DNA of 64,000 nucleotides from NCBI RefSeq assembly GCF_024347615.1, contig NZ_AP025509.1, forward strand, positions 1,116,001-1,180,000, in the 5' to 3' direction. How positions within the stretch are numbered: the first letter of the stretch is position 1; every line of letters starts with the position of its first letter. Below, in pieces: positions 27,060-35,643 of the stretch. The position numbers were made by a program, and so were the translations under genes. The notes under the pieces were generated by a model. That model had not been told where the DNA came from. It did no database searches and saw nothing but the letters and a program-made list of their open reading frames with translations. Source of the stretch: Vibrio splendidus. Lineage in GTDB: Bacteria; Pseudomonadota; Gammaproteobacteria; Enterobacterales; Vibrionaceae.

Positions 27060-27135
27060 TAAATCTACGTAACTGGCTTAAATTCACGTTACTAGCTCAA
27101 ATTTACGTTACTAGATTAAACTTACGCAACGGACA
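27060..27135. repeat. Four 19-bp tandem repeats upstream of glcB
   Basis: Units at 27060-27078, 27079-27097, 27098-27116 and 27117-27135 follow the pattern TAAATTTACGTTACTAGCT with a few substitutions each. All conserve an ACG-AAC or ACGTTAC core. They lie 35-110 bp before the glcB start and 65 bp after the LysR stop. Confidence 0.85.
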
Positions 27136-27199
27136 TAAATTTAGCTAATTTATGCCAGTTATACTGGATATTCACAAAAAAAATACCCTACAAACTGTG

Positions 27200-28153
27200 T
27201 TATTCCGTCACGCCACTCTCGATTTCATTAGCGACACTTTTAATCAAGCGACGCATCCACTGATGGTCTGGATTGGTTTGTAACAATGGACTCCACGCCA
27301 TCTTCACCTCAAAGGGTTCAATCGCAAATGGCGCAGGCTTGATCAACAATCTAGGGTTATTGCGCTGCAGTTGAGCCGCTTTGGTTGGAATGGTCAGGAT
27401 CAGATTCTTTTGTTGTGCGAAGAGAATCGCCGACAAATAGTGTCGAGTAAACACCGTGATATTGCGCGTTTTACCAATGCGCATTAATGCTTCATCTATC
27501 CAACCTAGCTTTTGCGCCTCGCTTGGGTTGATCCCAACTCCGGTTCCCATTCCGGTCTTACTTACCCAGATATGTTGCGCCTTTAGATAAGACAAAATAT
27601 CGAAGTTGTCGGCTATTGGGTTGTCACAACTAAATAGACAAGAAAACCCGTCGTGCCAAAGGCTCATCTGATGGAACGACTGTGGAATATCGTCAAAACG
27701 GTTGATGATAATATCAACAGTGCCTTGCTCTACATCCTGATAACTCACGTCACTTGGCGTCATGATATCCAGTCGTATTTTCGGTGCTATCTCGCTCAAT
27801 TTTTTCAATAGCGGCTGAATAATAGTCGACTCAGCATAATCACTCGCCATGATACGAAACACGCGTTCACTGTCTTCTGCATTAAATTCCGTGGTCGGCT
27901 GCAGTGTCTTCTCTACATTAACCAAAATGTTTCGAATCAATGGCTGCAACTTATGTGCTCGTTCAGTCGGTATCATCCCTTCACTGGTTCTCACCAACAG
28001 CGGGTCTTCAAACAGATCACGCAATCGGCGCAGGCCATTACTCATGGCTGGCTGAGTAATACCCAGTTGATTTGCTGCACGCGTTACGTTTCTTTCACGT
28101 AGCAACATGTCTAAATACACAAGTAAATTAAGGTCTACACGAGCAATATTCAT
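27200..28153 (-). CDS. LysR family regulator beside isocitrate lyase
   Basis: A 317-aa LysR regulator. The N-terminal HTH is LNLLVYLDMLLRERNVTRAANQLGITQPAMSNGLRRLRDLFEDPLLVRT (about residues 8-56). A two-lobed effector domain follows, with GTVDIIINRFDDIP and a C-terminal NPDHQWMRRL typical of the NodD/LeuO-like branch. It is divergent from aceA by 141 bp and downstream-facing toward glcB, so control of the glyoxylate genes is plausible but inferred. The start has no strong ribosome site. Confidence 0.92.
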   Translation of the reverse strand: MNIARVDLNLLVYLDMLLRERNVTRAANQLGITQPAMSNGLRRLRDLFEDPLLVRTSEGMIPTERAHKLQPLIRNILVNVEKTLQPTTEFNAEDSERVFRIMASDYAESTIIQPLLKKLSEIAPKIRLDIMTPSDVSYQDVEQGTVDIIINRFDDIPQSFHQMSLWHDGFSCLFSCDNPIADNFDILSYLKAQHIWVSKTGMGTGVGINPSEAQKLGWIDEALMRIGKTRNITVFTRHYLSAILFAQQKNLILTIPTKAAQLQRNNPRLLIKPAPFAIEPFEVKMAWSPLLQTNPDHQWMRRLIKSVANEIESGVTE

Positions 28154-28294
28154 AAGAAAAATACCGAATATAATAACTATAAATTAACAAAATTATCACA
28201 TACATGGTTATTCTTTGTCCATGGTTAGATTTAATCCAAATCAAATGACCTCGCCAAATTGGCCAACATGTCCACGTGAAACTAAGGAATAGTT

Positions 28295-29893
28295 ATGTCG
28301 CAAATTACACAAGATATCGAAAAGATTGAAGTTGCAAAAAGCGCTGCTGGTGCTCCATGGGATGCAATTAACCCTGAATCTGCAGCCCGTATGCGAGCTC
28401 AAAACAAATTCAAAACAGGTCTGGATATTGCGCAATACACGGCAGATATTATGCGTGCAGACATGGCGGCTTACGACGAAGACAGCTCTCAATACACTCA
28501 GTCTCTGGGTTGCTGGCATGGTTTCATCGGCCAACAAAAGCTGATTTCGATTAAAAAGCACTTTGATGGCAAGACAGACCGTCGTTACCTATACCTTTCA
28601 GGTTGGATGGTCGCGGCACTTCGCTCTGACTTCGGTCCACTTCCAGACCAATCAATGCATGAGAAAACCTCGGTTGCTGGCCTAGTAGAAGAGCTATACA
28701 CCTTCCTACGCCAAGCAGATGCTCGTGAACTAGGTGGCTTATTCCGTCAACTAGATGCGGCACGTGAAGCTGGCGATGTGAATCTACAAGACCGAATCCA
28801 AGACAAAATCGACAACCACGTAACACACGTAGTGCCAATCATTGCCGATATCGATGCTGGTTTCGGTAACGCAGAAGCGACTTACCTAATGGCTAAGCAG
28901 ATGATTGAAGCGGGCGCATGTTGTCTACAAATCGAAAACCAAGTAGCCGATGAGAAGCAATGTGGTCACCAAGACGGCAAAGTAACGGTTCCTCATGCTG
29001 ACTTCCATGCAAAACTTCGCGCACTTCGTTACGCTTTCCTTGAACTAGGCATCGACAACGGCGTTATTGTTGCTCGTACCGATTCACAAGGTGCAGGTCT
29101 AACAAAAGAAATCGCCGTAGTGAAAGAACCTGGCGACCAAGGTGATATCTACAACTCATACCTAGATGTTGAAGAGATCGATGTTGCTGATATGGCTGAA
29201 GGCGATGTTTGCTTCAACCGTGACGGCAAGCTAGTTCGACCTAAGCGTTTGCCTTCAGGCTTATACCAATTCCGCGAAGGTACAGGTGAAGACCGCTGTG
29301 TATTCGACTGTATTGAAGCAATCAACGCGGGTGCTGACCTTCTTTGGATTGAGACTGAGAAACCACACATTGGTCAAATCAAAGAGATGATGGATGGCGT
29401 ACGTGAAGTTCACCCTAACGCTAAACTGGTATACAACAACTCTCCATCATTCAACTGGACGCTAAACTTCCGTCAACAAGCATACGATGCACTGGCAGCA
29501 GCAGGTAAAGATGTATCAGCTTACGACCGTGCAAGCCTAATGAGTGCGGAATACGACGAAACGGAACTGTCTGCAAGCGCTGACGAGAAGATTCGCACAT
29601 TCCAAGCCGATGCATCACGTGAAGCGGGTATTTTCCACCACTTGATTACACTACCTACATACCACACTGCAGCGCTGTCTACTGACAACCTTGCGAAAGA
29701 GTACTTCGGTGACCAAGGCATGTTGGGTTACGTTGCGAATGTTCAACGTAAAGAAATCCGCCAAGGCATTGCATGTGTTAAACACCAAAACATGTCTGGT
29801 TCAGACATGGGTGATGACCACAAAGAGTACTTTGCTGGTGAGAATGCACTAAAAGCAGCAGGTGAAGCGAATACATCAAATCAATTTGATTAA
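28295..29893 (+). CDS. aceA: Isocitrate lyase, long form
   Basis: A 532-aa isocitrate lyase, cleaving isocitrate to glyoxylate and succinate. The catalytic motif is KQCGH at 221-225 (the variant of KKCGH found in long bacterial forms). Conserved parts include QSLGCWHGFIGQQ, VVPIIADIDAGFGN with Mg-binding aspartates, and YNNSPSFNWTLNFRQQAYDAL. Length fits the longer isoform, about 100 aa more than E. coli AceA. AAGGAATAGTT precedes the ATG. It is divergent from a LysR gene. The 3' end continues into a 20-bp tandem repeat and a complex hairpin. Confidence 0.97.
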   Translation: MSQITQDIEKIEVAKSAAGAPWDAINPESAARMRAQNKFKTGLDIAQYTADIMRADMAAYDEDSSQYTQSLGCWHGFIGQQKLISIKKHFDGKTDRRYLYLSGWMVAALRSDFGPLPDQSMHEKTSVAGLVEELYTFLRQADARELGGLFRQLDAAREAGDVNLQDRIQDKIDNHVTHVVPIIADIDAGFGNAEATYLMAKQMIEAGACCLQIENQVADEKQCGHQDGKVTVPHADFHAKLRALRYAFLELGIDNGVIVARTDSQGAGLTKEIAVVKEPGDQGDIYNSYLDVEEIDVADMAEGDVCFNRDGKLVRPKRLPSGLYQFREGTGEDRCVFDCIEAINAGADLLWIETEKPHIGQIKEMMDGVREVHPNAKLVYNNSPSFNWTLNFRQQAYDALAAAGKDVSAYDRASLMSAEYDETELSASADEKIRTFQADASREAGIFHHLITLPTYHTAALSTDNLAKEYFGDQGMLGYVANVQRKEIRQGIACVKHQNMSGSDMGDDHKEYFAGENALKAAGEANTSNQFD

Positions 29894-29940
29894 TCGCTAG
29901 CACTTTTGATTAGTCGCTAAGACTTTTGATTAATCGCTAA
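29881..29940 (+). repeat. 20-bp tandem repeat spanning the aceA stop codon
   Basis: Three 20-bp units lie at 29881-29900, 29901-29920 and 29921-29940. The first includes the aceA TAA. The second (CACTTTTGATTAGTCGCTAA) and third differ at two positions. Confidence 0.85.
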
Positions 29941-29944
29941 CACT

Positions 29945-30037
29945 AAAGCCTCCCCCGCCCTTCTCTGTCTTACTTAGGTAAGATCCGGGGGAAGGCTTTG
30001 AGATAAAGCTACTACTGCCAGCTTTATCTCAAAGCCT
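29945..30037 (+). promoter_or_regulatory. Two mutually exclusive hairpins downstream of aceA
   Basis: AAAGCCTCCCCCG (29945-29957) can pair with 29986-29999 with one bulge, enclosing a small CTTAC/GTAAG stem. The overlapping segment 29993-30009 instead forms a perfect 17-bp stem with 30021-30037 across an 11-nt loop. There is no T run. The layout resembles an attenuator or a 3' protective structure; function is unknown. Confidence 0.65.
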
Positions 30038-30147
30038 CAGATTTGTGTTCCACACCACGGTTAACCGAACAACTTCTGTTTAAGCTAACTGTATCCATAT
30101 TTGTTTATATTCCTATTTGTTGAGATTCTTATTTTTTGAGAGTGCCT

Positions 30148-30726
30148 ATGACTTCAATACCGACACACCTACAAGATGCAAAAACACTGTTATCAGAAAA
30201 TGGTTTCGCAACGGGTGATACTTGGTATCACGGCACATCTTCAGCTTTACTCGCGTCTATTCAAGGTCAAGGGCTAAAGCGCTCTGGAGACAAAGCGCTC
30301 AATGAAGCCGCTTCAAAAACCATGGCGACCATCGGTAACAACTACACCGAATCGGTTGAACCAGTGTTTCTCACCCAGAGCAAAGAACTGGCGTATTACT
30401 GGGCTCAGCAAACCATTCGCGAGCGCAGCACTCGTTTTGAGGGTGAAGAGCAACCTATCGTGTTAGCCGTCAATCTATCTGACAAACAACAAGCAAAAGT
30501 CAGACCGGACGTTGGCGCAATGAGCTTATTGATGATGAGTGTTGGCGAGCAATTCATGACTCACTTGACTGAGATCTATCAAGAGAACGACATTGCAGGC
30601 CCCGACATTGAGCTTCGCACAGCCGATCGCATGGACTATCTGAATAAACTTGGGATGGCCTACATTGATGAAGACATCAGCCGAGCTTGTGTTCAAAAGT
30701 TATCGGAACCCGCACTGGCAAACTAG
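30148..30726 (+). CDS. Small protein with an ADP-ribosyltransferase-like HGTS motif
   Basis: A 192-aa cytosolic protein. Residues 28-51 read WYHGTSSALLASIQGQGLKR, the H-G-T-x-x-x-x-x-S-I-x-x-x-G-L pattern that opens the ADP-ribosyltransferase fold (PARP, DarT and KptA types). A second conserved block is EPVFLTQSKELAYYWA, like the strand-helix after the loop in those folds. The final catalytic Glu is not clear; IELRTADRMDYLNKLGMAY is a candidate region. Function is unknown: a base, RNA or protein modifier is possible. The ATG at 30148 follows TTGAGAG; an upstream in-frame TTG is less likely. It is monocistronic. Confidence 0.6.
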   Translation: MTSIPTHLQDAKTLLSENGFATGDTWYHGTSSALLASIQGQGLKRSGDKALNEAASKTMATIGNNYTESVEPVFLTQSKELAYYWAQQTIRERSTRFEGEEQPIVLAVNLSDKQQAKVRPDVGAMSLLMMSVGEQFMTHLTEIYQENDIAGPDIELRTADRMDYLNKLGMAYIDEDISRACVQKLSEPALAN

Positions 30727-30755
30727 TGACGTTTAAAAACGCCTCTAAGTAGAAT

Positions 30756-30786
30756 AAAAATGGCTCCTAAATAGGAGCCATTTTTT
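30756..30786. terminator. Bidirectional terminator between the HGTS gene and the cystatin gene
   Basis: AAAAATGGCTCCTA pairs with TAGGAGCCATTTTTT across a short loop. A and T tracts on both sides suit both converging genes. Confidence 0.92.
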
Positions 30787-30810
30787 ATGTGCGAAGTTAT
30801 TTACATGCTA

Positions 30811-30858
30811 GTTAATCAATAGACCAGTTAATTTCTGGACCAGTTAATCTATGGACAC
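30811..30858. repeat. 16-bp tandem repeat spanning the cystatin-gene stop codon
   Basis: Units at 30811-30826, 30827-30842 and 30843-30858 share GTTAAT followed by a GGACCA-type end. The last unit contains the minus-strand TAG stop (30849-30851). Confidence 0.82.
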
Positions 30859-31241
30859 AGACGACCTTGCTGTGCAGGTTGCGTCATTTCGATGTCACCT
30901 TGTAGCGAGCGATAAACAACGGTATTCCACACTTCACCATTATCCATTTCAAACTCAATAGCGTAGTTCAAACCCGCGACAACCTGAGTTCGAACACTCA
31001 AGATCTGTTTGAGCTTGGCAGAGGTGTTCATTTGGCCAAGAACGACGTCTAACGCTTGCTTAGCTTGTGGTGTGATATCACTTTGCGACCAACCACCCGT
31101 CAGATTTTTAGTGCTACAAATCGGATTCGCATTCTCTTGTGATTGAACTGGAACCTCAGATTTCTGACTGCATCCGGCTAACACAGCGACACTAAACAAG
31201 GTTGCTACTCCAAGTAATGATGTTAATCGTACTTTCTTCAT
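30849..31241 (-). CDS. Cystatin-like periplasmic lipoprotein
   Basis: A 130-aa lipoprotein. The signal peptide ends in the lipobox LAGC (Cys at residue 23 or so). After a short linker, GGWSQSDITPQAKQALDVVLGQMN forms the cystatin helix. QVVAGLNYAIEFEM carries the Q-x-V-x-G loop (QVVAG) that inserts into papain-family proteases in eukaryotic cystatins, followed by two strands (EVWNTVVYRSLQGD). This is the full cystatin order. Whether it inhibits a cysteine protease is unproven; bacterial cystatin-like proteins exist. It lies downstream of a secreted collagenase gene on the same strand, 222 bp away and behind a hairpin, so separate transcription is likely. Confidence 0.8.
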   Translation of the reverse strand: MKKVRLTSLLGVATLFSVAVLAGCSQKSEVPVQSQENANPICSTKNLTGGWSQSDITPQAKQALDVVLGQMNTSAKLKQILSVRTQVVAGLNYAIEFEMDNGEVWNTVVYRSLQGDIEMTQPAQQGRLCP

Positions 31242-31383
31242 AAATTCTCTCTACCTCTGTCATTCACGAGGCGTTACCCGCAATGATGTTTCATATGCAG
31301 ACAAGCTTAAACCTCGAATGTCATCACTTCATCAGAAATTATGCTGTAACGATCCCCTAAACACAGAACACTGTCAGAAAAAC

Positions 31384-31455
31384 AAAGCCGAGCACTCATG
31401 CTCAGCTTTTTATCTCAATGGCTTAAATATCATTGATGATAAAAAGCCATTGAGG
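31384..31455 (-). terminator. Hairpins after the collagenase gene
   Basis: An 11-bp inverted repeat, CTCAATGGCTT (31414-31424) with AAGCCATTGAG (31445-31455), is followed on the minus strand by AAAGCTGAGCA/TGCTCGGCTTT and a T-rich GTTTTTC. This fits termination of the collagenase transcript. Confidence 0.75.
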
Positions 31456-31463
31456 TTAGTGTC

Positions 31464-33911
31464 TTAATGAAAGTACACCAACATCTCGACATCATCCCCT
31501 TGCTGTTCAGCACTGAGTAAGAAGTGCACATAGCCTTCTTCTGTTACAGGGATTTGTAGGTACTCATTGCTACCACGGTAATCAGACGCATAGTCATGTT
31601 GCCCTGCCGTTGGCCAATATGAGTGACTGGCGAACAGATCAACGTTGCCTCGATTTGGTTGCTCAGTATTCTTATCGTTCAACCACACTCGAACCTCTTG
31701 TACGCCCTGTGGTACATAGACTGCTGCATAACGTCGTTGGTGCACAGTCAATACTTGAGCCTGACCGGATTCCAATACTACAGGCGTTAAATCATCTTGT
31801 TCTTGTGTTGGTGGTGTTGGCGTTTCTGTTTCTAGCGAAGCCAACAGTGCCACATCATTGAAATCGGTACGCCCCGCAATACTCATGTAGTAGCGTCCCG
31901 GTTTGATATAACCTGATGCCTCTGGTTCAAACGTCACATGCTCATTGCTGCCATTACCATATTGGCTGAATTCAAAATCATAGTAATGCGCCTGTTTGTT
32001 GTAACTCACGTAGAGGTCAGCATCACCTTGGCTTTGTCCTAGAGCATGACCTTCAATAGAAACCGAAAAATGCTTGGTGTTTTCTGGCACATCAACATAA
32101 AACAACTGCTCGCTATACGCCTCTCCGCTCAGCACCACGCTTTGGTTCGCGACAAGCACCGTGAACTTCTCGGTGGGATCAGTTGGCTCTCCTGGGTTCG
32201 GATCCGGGTTTGGTATTTCAGGCTCGGTTGAGACAGATTCTAACCAACGCTCAAACTCACCATTGTATTGTTGCCCAAAGACTTTCACTTGCTGCGCCCA
32301 TTCGGCAAACTGACCAGAACGAGACAATGCCAATAAGCTTTCAACATCTTGCGGGTGTTCTTCCATCATAAAGCGCACCGCTAAGTAACCCCATCGGTAG
32401 ATACGATTAGAATCGTGGGAGTAAGTGGTCGCAAACACATCCGACAGACTCATTTTTCCACTAGCAATCAAATTAATCGCGGCATCGTAGCCTTGCTGGT
32501 AATGCATGAACTCTGCAAAACCTTCTAGCCACCACACCACATAACCATGAGCCAAATTGTCACTAAAGGAACCATACTGGTTAAAGCGCGCATCGAGATA
32601 GTGAGTATACTCATGCTCTAAATTGAGAATAGAAAGGTCATCGCCATTGGCGTAACGGTAAGCCACGAAACGTGCCACGTTACCCACTTCAGCAGGGTTT
32701 CCTTCTAAATACTGACCGCCGTTATCGGTGGTGTTTCCAAACAAGAATGCAGAGTAATCGGTGTAGCTGCCTTTACTGCCAAATACCGCCACTTCAACGC
32801 GGTTGTTGTTATCGTCGGCTACAGGTTGTTGGCCCGTATTCGCCACTTGATGAAATTGTGCTTCTTTGGCCGCCAACACATCACACGCTTCAATGGCTTG
32901 TGACGCACTCAAGTCTTGAGATCGAATAATGGCAGGCCCTTGGCATTCATGACGATTAGGAAGAACGCGCATCGCTAAATCACGTTTTGCTTGCTCAAGA
33001 TCCAATCCGTTTAAGCCTTCAGGAGCGTAATACCCCATCATCTCAACCGCTGCTAACCAAAGTTTGTCGTGCTCACTGCCAAGCGGGTTTTGTACCATCA
33101 CTTGCTGCATAACTCGCAACGCTTTGTCTTTAGTTTCTTTGTTTGGGCTTGCAAGCAAGCGACCTGTTTCACGGACTGCGTTATAAACAAGAAAGCCGGC
33201 ATCAGTATCCAGTGCCCATGAGTTATCACGAGCGAACGCTGCAAGTGTATCGATATGCTGAGTATGACTCGCCATATAATCGTAAAAATCATCTCTAGCC
33301 GCGTGACCAGCCATTGCTCGAAACAGATTGTTTAACCCGTCGACCCATTGTGAGTCTTGCGCGGTCTCACTATTGAAGTGGCTCAGTGCCGCAAGTTGTG
33401 CATCCATTGTGAGTGGCAGTTGCTTTACGTTATCAACCATTAGCGTCAGGCTTTTCATTGCGCCAACTTGTTCACGACCTTGGTTTAGCGCATTAGGATT
33501 AGTAAGGAAGGCAATGGTTGACTGAGCAAACCGCTGGCTCAACGCTTCACTGAAGTCTTGTGCTTGTGCGTTATAGCGAACGTAATAAGCCGCGCGAACA
33601 AACTCACCAAGGTTTTCTAGCCTACGAGCTTGTTCAGGTTCGCCTCGATAACGGGCTATTTCTAGGTTCAGCGTAAATTGAATGCGACTTAAGCTCGCTT
33701 CGCTGTAGATATTGTTCAATGAACTTTCATCTGCCGAGAACCAAGCGCTATAACAAGCGTTGTCTGCTGCTGAAACTGAAGAAACGAGATCAGATGCCTG
33801 TTGAAGATCAGCAACATCACATTGATTTTCGGCAAAAGAAAAACTAGAAACACTGGCGATCATGCAAGCAAGCGCCAAACGATGACGTGGGAATAAACGG
33901 GGATGAGACAT
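31464..33911 (-). CDS. Secreted M9 family collagenase
   Basis: An 815-aa Vibrio-type microbial collagenase. Signal peptide [20 protein letters not shown] is cleaved after SFA. The M9 N-terminal activator domain precedes the catalytic zinc motif HEYTH at about 433-437, with the third ligand Glu467 in GFAEFMHY. After a [14 protein letters not shown] linker come two PPC-type beta domains (about 595-690 and 715-815) for substrate binding or release. Length is near 815-820 aa as in V. alginolyticus collagenase. The start at 33911 is preferred over an in-frame codon 99 bp upstream, because it begins the signal peptide. The product would attack collagen outside the cell. Confidence 0.93.
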   Translation of the reverse strand: MSHPRLFPRHRLALACMIASVSSFSFAENQCDVADLQQASDLVSSVSAADNACYSAWFSADESSLNNIYSEASLSRIQFTLNLEIARYRGEPEQARRLENLGEFVRAAYYVRYNAQAQDFSEALSQRFAQSTIAFLTNPNALNQGREQVGAMKSLTLMVDNVKQLPLTMDAQLAALSHFNSETAQDSQWVDGLNNLFRAMAGHAARDDFYDYMASHTQHIDTLAAFARDNSWALDTDAGFLVYNAVRETGRLLASPNKETKDKALRVMQQVMVQNPLGSEHDKLWLAAVEMMGYYAPEGLNGLDLEQAKRDLAMRVLPNRHECQGPAIIRSQDLSASQAIEACDVLAAKEAQFHQVANTGQQPVADDNNNRVEVAVFGSKGSYTDYSAFLFGNTTDNGGQYLEGNPAEVGNVARFVAYRYANGDDLSILNLEHEYTHYLDARFNQYGSFSDNLAHGYVVWWLEGFAEFMHYQQGYDAAINLIASGKMSLSDVFATTYSHDSNRIYRWGYLAVRFMMEEHPQDVESLLALSRSGQFAEWAQQVKVFGQQYNGEFERWLESVSTEPEIPNPDPNPGEPTDPTEKFTVLVANQSVVLSGEAYSEQLFYVDVPENTKHFSVSIEGHALGQSQGDADLYVSYNKQAHYYDFEFSQYGNGSNEHVTFEPEASGYIKPGRYYMSIAGRTDFNDVALLASLETETPTPPTQEQDDLTPVVLESGQAQVLTVHQRRYAAVYVPQGVQEVRVWLNDKNTEQPNRGNVDLFASHSYWPTAGQHDYASDYRGSNEYLQIPVTEEGYVHFLLSAEQQGDDVEMLVYFH

Positions 33912-34371
33912 ACGACACTCATTAGTTAATTGTATATTTAGGGTCGCCGTTATATTCCTTACAACTAACAAGGTGAATTTACTTGCATATGATTTATGAG
34001 ATTGGTTCAAAAAATAGATATTTCACGTTATTTTATAAATTCAAAAGTTTATGCTCGACTTAACTACACTTGGATCAAATACAGGAATAACCAACACAAA
34101 CTGTTGATAGTAATGTATTTTATTCTTACATGATTTAGTCAATATATGACAAGCCTATGTTGTTAAGGGGCCGTGCAAGTAGTAGAATCTCGCCCGATTA
34201 TGCAACTTATCCCTCAAGTAATAGGCTCAAGTAATAGGCTCAAGTAAAGTTACGGCAGACTCGCTCCAAGTAACATGACTCAAAAAAAATACTAAAAAAA
34301 TTTGTGTCCTGTAGACAGTGCAGATCGAATAAAAATAATTATATAAACCTAAGCTAGGTTCGGTTAATCAA
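33912..34371. other. 460-bp divergent region between collagenase and luxM
   Basis: This AT-rich promoter region has a 13-bp tandem repeat (CTCAAGTAATAGG at 34213-34225 and 34226-34238, plus a partial third copy to 34248). No ORF with a ribosome site or recognisable operator was found. Confidence 0.6.
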
Positions 34372-35643
34372 ATGAAAATAACGTCGTCTTTAGATTCACT
34401 GTTGGCTAGCAGTCTGTCTATCGAAATAAAACAGCGAGCTCTGATAGAGCTCGTCATCAGTACCTATCAGCCACAAGAGCGCACTGCTCTTTTCCAAAGC
34501 GTGACAGAATATCGTAGAAGCCAGTTAGAATTGTTTTTCCCTGAGCATCAAAACAAAAGCTATTCGGTATTGTTTGAGGTGATGGACTACCGCGATCTGA
34601 TTCTGCGCTATCCAAACACACTATCTGCAGAGGTTGATCTTCTAGAGCAGGCCGTAGGCCAGTGCTACATGCATTGGTTAGATTTTTGGTGTGAATGTGA
34701 AATTGCCGCAATCAAAGCAAAATCGCCATTGAACACCAAGTCCCCTTCTTCTGTTGATCTGCCCATTAAAGATAGTGCCTACTACGGTGCAATCGTTGAA
34801 CACATCGAAGATGCTCAACTTGTAGTGCAAACGCCCTGTCACCCACAAGGAATGTCAATCAGCGATGCCATTGCTTTAAGCAATCTTGAGGTGTTCATCA
34901 AGGGCGAGAAATGGTTTGAGATGCTGCCTTTATTACACCTTTCTCAGGCAGGTAAGCATTTTATTCTACTCAAACATCCAGTTGATGAAGCCTTTCCGAC
35001 ACTGGTTTCCTCTGCACTGATTCAAGATTGGTCAAAGAGTGATACGTGGTTAAGTTACGCGCCCCCGTTCAGCAATGAGCAATGGCACTACTGTTTACCC
35101 AATCACGGTTACGACGAACTGGCGAAGCTACAACTTTTCACACCGCCTACACTGTCAAAGTGTTACTCTCTGCCAGAATTTGACCAGCAATTCCAGTTAC
35201 AATTGTCTGCTAAATACGCCCTATGTGAAGTACTGCGTCTGACAGTCAGTGGTAAGACTCAACAAAAGCTCTATTTCCTCTATCTTGCTCAAAAAGAGCT
35301 GATGAGTGTCTTACACCAAATAGGGTACAAAATCGGCTTCACTATTATCGAGCAACCTTTCATGCTTCAGTTTTATCAAACTATTGAACCCAATGCGTAC
35401 TTCCACTCAGGGTATTGCGAATTAAATGATGACGGCACAACAATTTATCGTGGGTTCTGGAATTTCGAGATGATGGTAAAAGCATTCAATGACATCGATT
35501 TTCGCAGCTACAAAAGCGCAGTGCGTGAGAGCAGAAAGCTAAGCTCACTAGAAAAATTGAGTTCTGCGGAAAAAACGATCTCAGAAAAAAAAGCAAGGGC
35601 GGTATTAAAACCGAGTTCGGTAAGAAAGGATGAACATGTTTGA
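34372..35643 (+). CDS. luxM: LuxM/AinS-type acyl-homoserine-lactone synthase
   Basis: A 423-aa protein directly upstream of luxN and overlapping it. No LuxI fold motifs occur; the protein matches the LuxM/AinS class in size (about 390-400 aa), in the N-terminal [15 protein letters not shown] region, and in the C-terminal [24 protein letters not shown] segment. Members make 3-hydroxy-C4- or C8-type homoserine lactones. The acyl chain here cannot be predicted from sequence. The C-terminus is about 30 residues longer than the family usually is, a Ser/Lys/Glu-rich tail with repeated [11 protein letters not shown]. Identification relies partly on the luxN neighbour. Confidence 0.88.
   Translation: MKITSSLDSLLASSLSIEIKQRALIELVISTYQPQERTALFQSVTEYRRSQLELFFPEHQNKSYSVLFEVMDYRDLILRYPNTLSAEVDLLEQAVGQCYMHWLDFWCECEIAAIKAKSPLNTKSPSSVDLPIKDSAYYGAIVEHIEDAQLVVQTPCHPQGMSISDAIALSNLEVFIKGEKWFEMLPLLHLSQAGKHFILLKHPVDEAFPTLVSSALIQDWSKSDTWLSYAPPFSNEQWHYCLPNHGYDELAKLQLFTPPTLSKCYSLPEFDQQFQLQLSAKYALCEVLRLTVSGKTQQKLYFLYLAQKELMSVLHQIGYKIGFTIIEQPFMLQFYQTIEPNAYFHSGYCELNDDGTTIYRGFWNFEMMVKAFNDIDFRSYKSAVRESRKLSSLEKLSSAEKTISEKKARAVLKPSSVRKDEHV

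Noticed and set aside
27060..27135. CRISPR-like array
   Set aside because: The 19-bp units are contiguous with no unique spacers and there are no cas genes, so they are simple tandem repeats.
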